Shown here: piece by piece, positions 5,941 through 10,722 of the stretch
How the letters are laid out: every line of letters begins with the position of its first letter
How positions within the stretch are numbered: the stretch's first letter is position 1
Assembly: GCA_041744735.1 (NCBI GenBank)
Contig: JBGTKH010000344.1
Span: 1 to 10,722, forward strand
Reading direction: 5' to 3'
DNA: 10,722 nucleotides
Origin: JBGTKH01 sp041744735
GTDB taxonomy: Bacteria; Planctomycetota; Planctomycetia; Pirellulales; Pirellulaceae
Program-made: the position numbers and the translations under genes
The notes under the pieces: model-generated
The model's database searches: none
What the model was told of the DNA's origin: nothing
The model's input: the letters and a program-made list of their open reading frames with translations, nothing else

Positions 5941-8748
5941 ATGAGCAACAAGGAAGACCATTTCGATTGTCTCAGCGCCGACTATGTCGAGGGGTTGCTT
6001 GAAGATTTTCTGCGCGACGCGTCGTCGGTGGAGCCGGAATGGCGCCGATACTTCGAGACGCTGACGAGCAGTCGCACAGCCGGAAAGCCGGCGCGGTTTC
6101 GTCCCTCCTTTCGTCCCGGCAGTTTGTTTAACCCGCCCAGCGTCGCGGGCGGCAACGGCGCGGCAGTCCGCTCGCCGGACGATGTCGCGCTGCTTCAGGA
6201 GCGAGTGGATCAACTGATCCGTTCGTATCGGGTGCGCGGTCATTTGGTGGCAAAAGTTGATCCGCTGATGCGGCCGCGGCCTCATCATCCTGAATTGGAT
6301 CTCGAATATCATGAGTTGACGGACGGGGATCTGAAGCGGTCGTTCTCCACCATGGCCATTGGCGGGCCGGCGACGCAGACGCTGGACGGAATCGTGCGCC
6401 GGTTGCGGCACACGTACTGCCGCTACATCGGCGCGCAGTTCATGCACATCGATGAATTGTCGGTCCGCGATTGGCTGCAGAAGCGGATGGAAGAAACGGA
6501 GAATCGGCTGCAGCTCTCGCGCGCCGAGCAGCTTCGCATTCTCACGCGGCTGTCCGACGCGATCACCTTCGAAGAATTCGTTCGCAAGAAATACGTCGGC
6601 GCCAAAACGTTTTCGCTGGAGGGCGCGGAAAGTCTGATCCCGCTGCTCGATTTGGCGATTGAAAAGGCCGGCCGGCAAGGCATTCAGGAAATCGTGTTGG
6701 GCATGGCTCATCGCGGCCGGCTGAACGTGCTGGCGAACATTCTGTCCAAACGGCCGCAGGATATTTTCTGGGAGTTTGAAGATGCCAACCCGCACTTGCA
6801 TCACGGCCGCGGCGACGTGAAATATCATCTGGGCTTCAGTAGCGATTGGCAGACGGCCGAAGGACATTGCATTCATTTGTCGCTGTGCTTCAACCCGAGC
6901 CATCTGGAGTACGTGAATCCCGTGGCGCTGGGCCGCATGCGAGCCAAGCAAGACCGCTCGCAGGACGCGAACCGCCAAAAGGGCCTCGTGCTGTTGATTC
7001 ACGGCGATGCTGCCTTTGCTGGCGAAGGCGTCGTGCAGGAGACGCTGAATTTGAGTCAACTGCCCGGCTACTCGACCGGCGGCACGTTGCATGTGATCGT
7101 GAACAATCAGATCGGCTTCACGACGTCGCCCGAAGAGGGCCGTTCTAGCACCTACGCCAGCGACGTGGCGAAAATGCTGCAAATCCCGATCTTCCACGTC
7201 AACGGCGAAGATCCCGAAGCGGTCGCTCAGGTTGTCGATTTGGCTCTCGACTTTCGGGAGAAATTCGACCGCGACGTGGTCATCGACATGTATTGTTATC
7301 GGCGGCTGGGGCACAACGAAGGGGACGAGCCGAGCTTTACTCAGCCGCTACTCTATCGAGCCATCGAGAGCCGCGATTCTGTTCGGGAAGGGTATCTGAC
7401 GCGGCTGTTGCTGTTGGGCGGCGTGACGTACGACGAAGCCGAAAAAATCGCCGAACAGCGGCACAAGCATTTGGAAGAGGAATTTGCACTCGCACAGCGT
7501 GACGATTACGTGCCGCAGCGACAGACGCTGACCGGTGTGTGGGAAGGCTACGTCGGTGGCGAAGAGCCGGCCGACGACGAAGTACAAACCGGCGTGGACG
7601 CAGGCCGGCTGTCGGAACTGCTGCAGAAGCTGACCGAAGTTCCTCACGGCTTCCACTTGCATCCGAAACTAAAACGCGCGTTCGAGAAACGCCGGCAAAT
7701 GGCCGACGGCAGCAGCCCGCTGGATTGGGCGGCCGCCGAAGCGCTGGCGCTGGCCACGCTGTCCGTTGAAGGGCATCGCATTCGCTTATCGGGACAAGAC
7801 GCGGAACGCGGCACGTTCAGTCACCGGCACGCGGTGCTGCACGACGTCGAAGACGGCCACAAGTTCACACCGCTGCAGCATCTGGCCGACGATCAGTCCC
7901 CGCTGGAAATTGTCAACAGCCCGCTCTCCGAGGCCGGCGTGCTTGGTTTCGAGTATGGCTACAGTTTGGATTTCCCCGACGCGCTGGTGGCGTGGGAAGC
8001 GCAGTTCGGCGATTTCTGGAATTGTGCACAAGTGATCGTGGACCAATTCATCGCCAGTGCGGAAGACAAATGGCGGCGCTTGAGCGGCTTGGTGATGCTG
8101 CTGCCGCACGGCTTCGAAGGCCAAGGGCCGGAACATTCCAGTGCGCGGCTCGAACGGTTTCTGATTCTGGCAGCCGAGCACAATCTGCAAATCGTTTGCC
8201 CGAGCACTCCGGCCCAGTTTTTCCACAGCTTGCGGCGGCAAGTGAAACGACGTTGGCGCAAACCGCTGGTGGTGATGACGCCGAAGAGTTTGCTGCGGCA
8301 TCCGCGCGTGGTGTCGTCGCTCGAGGAGTTGCAGCGCGGCCGCTTCCAGCGAGTGATTCCCGATGCGGACGCCAAGGCAACCAACGTTCATCGCGTGCTG
8401 ATGTGCAGCGGGAAGATTTATTACGAGTTGCTAGAGATGAGAGAATCACTCGAGCGCGATGACTTGGCGATTGTGCGTCTCGAGCAACTTTACCCGCTGC
8501 CGGAAACACAACTGCGGGCGATTATGGCGCCGTTTCGCGCCGGCACCTCGGTGTATTGGGTGCAGGAAGAACCGGAAAATATGGGCGCGTGGCGATATTT
8601 GAAGGTAATGTTGGGTGACCGGCTGTTCGGCAGCTACCCGCTGATTGCCGTCACCCGTCCCGCAGCCGCCAGCCCCGCCACCGGCTCGTCGGGCACTCAC
8701 AAGTTAGAACAACAAGAGCTGTTGAACGCGGCATTGGCGGAAGGGTGA
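5941..8748 (+). CDS. odhA: 2-oxoglutarate dehydrogenase E1 component
   Basis: This thiamine-diphosphate-dependent E1 decarboxylates 2-oxoglutarate and passes the succinyl group to the lipoyl arm of E2, in the TCA cycle in the cytoplasm (also named sucA). The 935-residue length fits the family (E. coli SucA has 933). The N-terminal segment has the usual short E2-contacting helix (DYVEGLLEDFLRDASSVEPEW, about 15-35). The first catalytic half has GMAHRGRLNVLANILSK (from 254, His257), LCFNPSHLEYVNPVALGRM, the TPP/Mg motif GDAAFAGEGVVQET (355-368) with NNQIGFTT (388-395), and YCYRRLGHNEGDEP. The transketolase-like half has GTFSHRHAVLHD, LGFEYGYSLDFPDALVAWEAQFGDF and HGFEGQGPEHSSARLERFL (723-741). 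The C-terminal part has IVCPSTPAQFFHSLRRQ and KPLVVMTPKSLLRHP. No key motif is missing. The ATG at 5941 fits the family N-terminus; no clear Shine-Dalgarno site is seen. odhB follows after 160 nt. Confidence 0.97.
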   Translation: MSNKEDHFDCLSADYVEGLLEDFLRDASSVEPEWRRYFETLTSSRTAGKPARFRPSFRPGSLFNPPSVAGGNGAAVRSPDDVALLQERVDQLIRSYRVRGHLVAKVDPLMRPRPHHPELDLEYHELTDGDLKRSFSTMAIGGPATQTLDGIVRRLRHTYCRYIGAQFMHIDELSVRDWLQKRMEETENRLQLSRAEQLRILTRLSDAITFEEFVRKKYVGAKTFSLEGAESLIPLLDLAIEKAGRQGIQEIVLGMAHRGRLNVLANILSKRPQDIFWEFEDANPHLHHGRGDVKYHLGFSSDWQTAEGHCIHLSLCFNPSHLEYVNPVALGRMRAKQDRSQDANRQKGLVLLIHGDAAFAGEGVVQETLNLSQLPGYSTGGTLHVIVNNQIGFTTSPEEGRSSTYASDVAKMLQIPIFHVNGEDPEAVAQVVDLALDFREKFDRDVVIDMYCYRRLGHNEGDEPSFTQPLLYRAIESRDSVREGYLTRLLLLGGVTYDEAEKIAEQRHKHLEEEFALAQRDDYVPQRQTLTGVWEGYVGGEEPADDEVQTGVDAGRLSELLQKLTEVPHGFHLHPKLKRAFEKRRQMADGSSPLDWAAAEALALATLSVEGHRIRLSGQDAERGTFSHRHAVLHDVEDGHKFTPLQHLADDQSPLEIVNSPLSEAGVLGFEYGYSLDFPDALVAWEAQFGDFWNCAQVIVDQFIASAEDKWRRLSGLVMLLPHGFEGQGPEHSSARLERFLILAAEHNLQIVCPSTPAQFFHSLRRQVKRRWRKPLVVMTPKSLLRHPRVVSSLEELQRGRFQRVIPDADAKATNVHRVLMCSGKIYYELLEMRESLERDDLAIVRLEQLYPLPETQLRAIMAPFRAGTSVYWVQEEPENMGAWRYLKVMLGDRLFGSYPLIAVTRPAAASPATGSSGTHKLEQQELLNAALAEG

Positions 8749-8773
8749 TTAAGGTCGAACGAAATGCGAAGCG

Positions 8774-8863
8774 TCCGTAGGACGGATTGCCAATCCGTCC
8801 GTCGGATCTCTTCGCTTTGATTGGTGTCTAAATGACGGACGGATTGGCAATCCGTCCTACGGA
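8774..8863. repeat. Perfect 30-nt inverted repeat with palindromic arms between odhA and odhB
   Basis: The arms are 8774-8803 and 8834-8863, exact reverse complements over 30 nt, with a 30-nt loop. Each arm is itself nearly palindromic: GGACGGATTG and CAATCCGTCC around one central base. The DNA or RNA could therefore fold as one long stem or two separate hairpins. It lies 26 nt after the odhA stop and 45 nt before the odhB start, so it is transcribed if the genes share an mRNA. The GGATTGGCAATCC core is one I recall as dispersed in planctomycete genomes; read as protein in one frame it gives the TDWQSV string seen in many spurious predictions. No T-run follows. Confidence 0.85.
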
Positions 8864-8894
8864 AGAGACTCACGCCGCATCCAGATTGCATCTT

Positions 8895-8898
8895 AGGA
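8895..8898 (+). promoter_or_regulatory. Ribosome binding site of odhB
   Basis: AGGA lies 10 bases before the ATG at 8909. It is a short but plausible Shine-Dalgarno site and supports the chosen start. Confidence 0.4.
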
Positions 8899-8908
8899 TA
8901 CTGCAACC

Positions 8909-10345
8909 ATGACTGTCGAACTGAAAGTGCCGGAAGTCGGCGAATCGATTCAAGAAGTGCAAATCGGGCACTGGCTGAAAAAGGTCGGTGACCGTGTGAA
9001 AATTGACGAGAACCTGGTCGAGATCGAAACCGACAAGGCATCCGTCGACCTGCCCGCTCCCATCGCGGGCGTGATTGCGGAGATTTTGAAAAAGGAGGGT
9101 GCCACCGTCTCGGTTGGTGAAGTGATCGGTTACTTGGATGAAGGCGACGGCGCGTCATCTGGTAAGCCCAAGGCTGAGGAGAAGTCCAAAGCGGTTGAAA
9201 AACCCAAGGCAGATAAGACGCCTAAATCAGAGAGTGCCGATAAGCGTGAAACTCACGAAGCGAGCGACGAGCCAAAAGCACGTCCCGCCGCTCGCAAGAG
9301 CGCGGTCGTTGTACCCGCCGCCATGCGTGCACTGGCCAAATACGGCCTGCGTCCCGAACAGGTCGAAGCCACAGGGCCTAATGGGCGGCTGCTCGAAGAG
9401 GACGTAATGCGTTACGTCGAAGAGCATGCTGACGAGTTGGAAGCGGAAGAGCCAGCGCCCGATAAAGAGCCCACGAAAGAGCCCACGAAAGAACCTGCAT
9501 CGAAAGCCGCCGAAGAATCCGCTGAAAAAGCAGAACGCAAACCGCGCGAGGAAACCAAACCGAAAGACGAACGTAAGCCGCGCGAAGAGTCAAAGCCTGC
9601 GCCACGCCAGCCGCCAGTCGCCGAAAGGCCAGCGGCCGAAGCCTCCGACATGGAGGAGCTAGTGCCGATGAGTCTGATCCGCAAACGGATCGCCGAGCGG
9701 TTGGTCGAGGCCCAGCACAAAGCCGCGCTTCTGACCACGTACAACGAAGTAGACATGACGGCGGTGATGGAGCTGCGCAACAAGTACCGCGATGCGTTTC
9801 AAACGAAGTACGGCGTCAAGCTCGGCTTCATGTCGTTCTTCGTCAAAGCCGCGATCGACGCGCTGGGCCAATTCCCGGCGCTGAACGCCGAGATTCGCGG
9901 CACGGACATCCTGTATCGCAACTACTATCACGTCGGCATCGCCATCGGCGGCGGCAAAGGGCTCGTTGTGCCCGTGCTGCGGCACGCCGAACGCATGAGT
10001 TTCGCGGAAATCGAACAAGCGATCGGCGAATTTGCCGCGCGGGCTCAGCAAAACAAGATCAAGCCGGATGAACTGTTGAATGGCACTTTCACGATCAGTA
10101 ACGGCGGCGTCTATGGCTCGTTGCTCTCGATGCCCATCGTCAATCCGCCGCAAAGCGGGATTCTGGGCATGCACGCCATTCAAGACCGCCCCGTTGCTCG
10201 CGACGGCCAAGTCGTCATCCGCCCAATGATGTACGTCGCCCTGACCTATGACCACCGCCTGGTCGACGGCCGCGAAGCCGTTACGTTTCTGCGCCGCGTG
10301 AAGGATGTGATTGAAGAACCATCGCGGCTGCTGATCGAAGTCTGA
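8909..10345 (+). CDS. odhB: Dihydrolipoamide succinyltransferase (E2 of 2-oxoglutarate dehydrogenase)
   Basis: This E2 core enzyme takes the succinyl group from E1 on its lipoyl arm and transfers it to CoA (also named sucB). The 478 residues divide as: lipoyl domain 1-77 with lipoyl-lysine K43 in EIETDKASVDLPAP; a charged Lys/Glu/Ala linker about 80-130; the peripheral subunit-binding domain about 133-172 (VVPAAMRALAKYGLRPEQV, GPNGRLLEEDVMRYV); a second long linker 173-247; and the catalytic domain 248-478 (MSLIRKRIAERLVEAQH, FTISNGGVYGSLLSMPIVNPP and the active site DHRLVDG with H449 and D453). E. coli SucB has about 405 residues; the extra length is in the linkers, where KEPT and ERKPREE repeat. 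A succinyl rather than acetyl role follows from the single lipoyl domain and the odhA neighbour. The ATG at 8909 opens directly into the lipoyl domain. Confidence 0.96.
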   Translation: MTVELKVPEVGESIQEVQIGHWLKKVGDRVKIDENLVEIETDKASVDLPAPIAGVIAEILKKEGATVSVGEVIGYLDEGDGASSGKPKAEEKSKAVEKPKADKTPKSESADKRETHEASDEPKARPAARKSAVVVPAAMRALAKYGLRPEQVEATGPNGRLLEEDVMRYVEEHADELEAEEPAPDKEPTKEPTKEPASKAAEESAEKAERKPREETKPKDERKPREESKPAPRQPPVAERPAAEASDMEELVPMSLIRKRIAERLVEAQHKAALLTTYNEVDMTAVMELRNKYRDAFQTKYGVKLGFMSFFVKAAIDALGQFPALNAEIRGTDILYRNYYHVGIAIGGGKGLVVPVLRHAERMSFAEIEQAIGEFAARAQQNKIKPDELLNGTFTISNGGVYGSLLSMPIVNPPQSGILGMHAIQDRPVARDGQVVIRPMMYVALTYDHRLVDGREAVTFLRRVKDVIEEPSRLLIEV

Positions 10346-10414
10346 CCCGTGCCGCGTCCGTGCTACATCGTTGAACGTAACCGCGACCCACTGGGGAGCG
10401 AGTCCAGCTACCTT

Positions 10415-10442
10415 TTTCGATCCACGCCCGGCGTGCTATACT
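10415..10442 (+). promoter_or_regulatory. Candidate promoter of the gene starting at 10490
   Basis: TTTCGA (10415-10420) and TATACT (10437-10442) are 16 nt apart. TATACT is a good -10 match, and the start codon follows 47 nt later. The -35 box is weak. If real, the gene after odhB is not simply read through from the odh unit. Confidence 0.4.
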
Positions 10443-10489
10443 GCGTGCCGCGTTTTCTCTCACCCATTCAGCCAGTGAGTGCGGCAGCT

Positions 10490-10722
10490 ATGGACTTCGA
10501 GCAACGTTTGCATAAGGCGATTCAACGCGGGCAGCGGCGGGGTGAGGAGAAAGAGCGCGAGGCCGAGGCGAAGGCGCTGAGCGAAGAGGAGATCAAGAGC
10601 CTGCACACGCAATACCGGCTGACGCTGTCCGAGCACATCGAAAGCTGTCTGCGGCGATTGCCCAACCATTTTCCCGGCTTTCAATTCGAGACGATCTACG
10701 GCGACCGCGGCTGGGGCGGCGC
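10490..10722 (+). CDS. Conserved-type hypothetical protein, N-terminal 77 residues (3' partial)
   Basis: The frame runs off the window end. It begins MDFEQRLHKAIQRGQRRGE, a highly charged, probably helical stretch (EKEREAEAKALSEEEIKSL, about 20-38), then a more compact part (LTLSEHIESCLRRLPNHFP, then GFQFETIYGDRGWGG). No signal peptide or membrane segment is seen, so it is probably cytoplasmic. From memory, proteins with this opening and the HFPGFQFE...GDRGWG string occur in many planctomycetes with no known function. A GTG five codons upstream (10475) is a possible alternative start; the ATG is preferred because family members, as I recall them, start MDFEQRL. No clear ribosome site is visible. 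It has its own candidate promoter. Confidence 0.75.
   Translation, partial: MDFEQRLHKAIQRGQRRGEEKEREAEAKALSEEEIKSLHTQYRLTLSEHIESCLRRLPNHFPGFQFETIYGDRGWGG

Noticed and set aside
5929..7314. A 461-residue open frame on the minus strand
   Set aside because: It lies antisense to the well-conserved odhA, is rich in His/Arg/Gln as reverse frames of GC-rich genes are, and shows no family motif.
8894..8903. TAGGATACTG shared by the odhA upstream region (5866-5875) and the odhB leader
   Set aside because: A shared 10-mer is expected by chance in a window this long, and the odhB copy ends 5 bases before the start codon with no -35 box, so it is not a sensible promoter there.
8697..9158. A 153-residue minus-strand frame containing TDCQSV and TDWQSV strings
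   Set aside because: Those strings are just translation of the two arms of the inverted repeat at 8774-8863; the rest overlaps odhA and odhB antisense.

Overview
The window most likely comes from a planctomycete, probably near the Pirellulales. The grounds are the GC-rich coding, weak or absent Shine-Dalgarno sites, several family types I associate with that group (a DUF1565/parallel beta-helix protein, an NPY-start zinc-ribbon/membrane mini-protein, an Hsp70 without a lid), and dispersed palindromic repeats between genes. This placement is inference from memory; no search was run.

Layout. Positions 1-2629 (+) hold the 3' part of a large beta-helix protein with a C-terminal glutamine-amidotransferase-like domain. 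A 28-nt imperfect inverted repeat follows (2654-2730). Next come two small minus-strand genes: a secreted Tyr/Gly-rich protein (2752-3087), and upstream of it a zinc-ribbon plus membrane-helix protein (3178-3401) that reads in two frames because about one base appears to be missing. Positions 3402-3712 hold no convincing gene but three perfect-stem palindromes, two of which share an ACGAG loop. A truncated-type DnaK/Hsp70 (3713-5275, -) follows. The 665-nt gap to the next large gene is divergent; it holds a possible 41-residue single-pass membrane protein (5569-5694, +) and a candidate promoter.

The right half is a 2-oxoglutarate dehydrogenase locus. odhA/sucA (E1, 5941-8748) and odhB/sucB (E2, 8909-10345) make two of the three components of the TCA-cycle complex that converts 2-oxoglutarate to succinyl-CoA; the E3 gene (lpd) is not in the window. 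The 160 nt between them contain a perfect 30-nt inverted repeat whose arms are each nearly palindromic. After odhB, a candidate promoter precedes a planctomycete-type hypothetical gene cut by the window end (10490-10722).

I see no phage, CRISPR, toxin-antitoxin, transposase, rRNA or tRNA signal. I do not think the window holds a new multi-gene system. The most noteworthy items are the frameshifted zinc-ribbon gene, the tiny membrane-protein ORF, the lidless Hsp70, and the nested palindrome inside the odhA-odhB unit.
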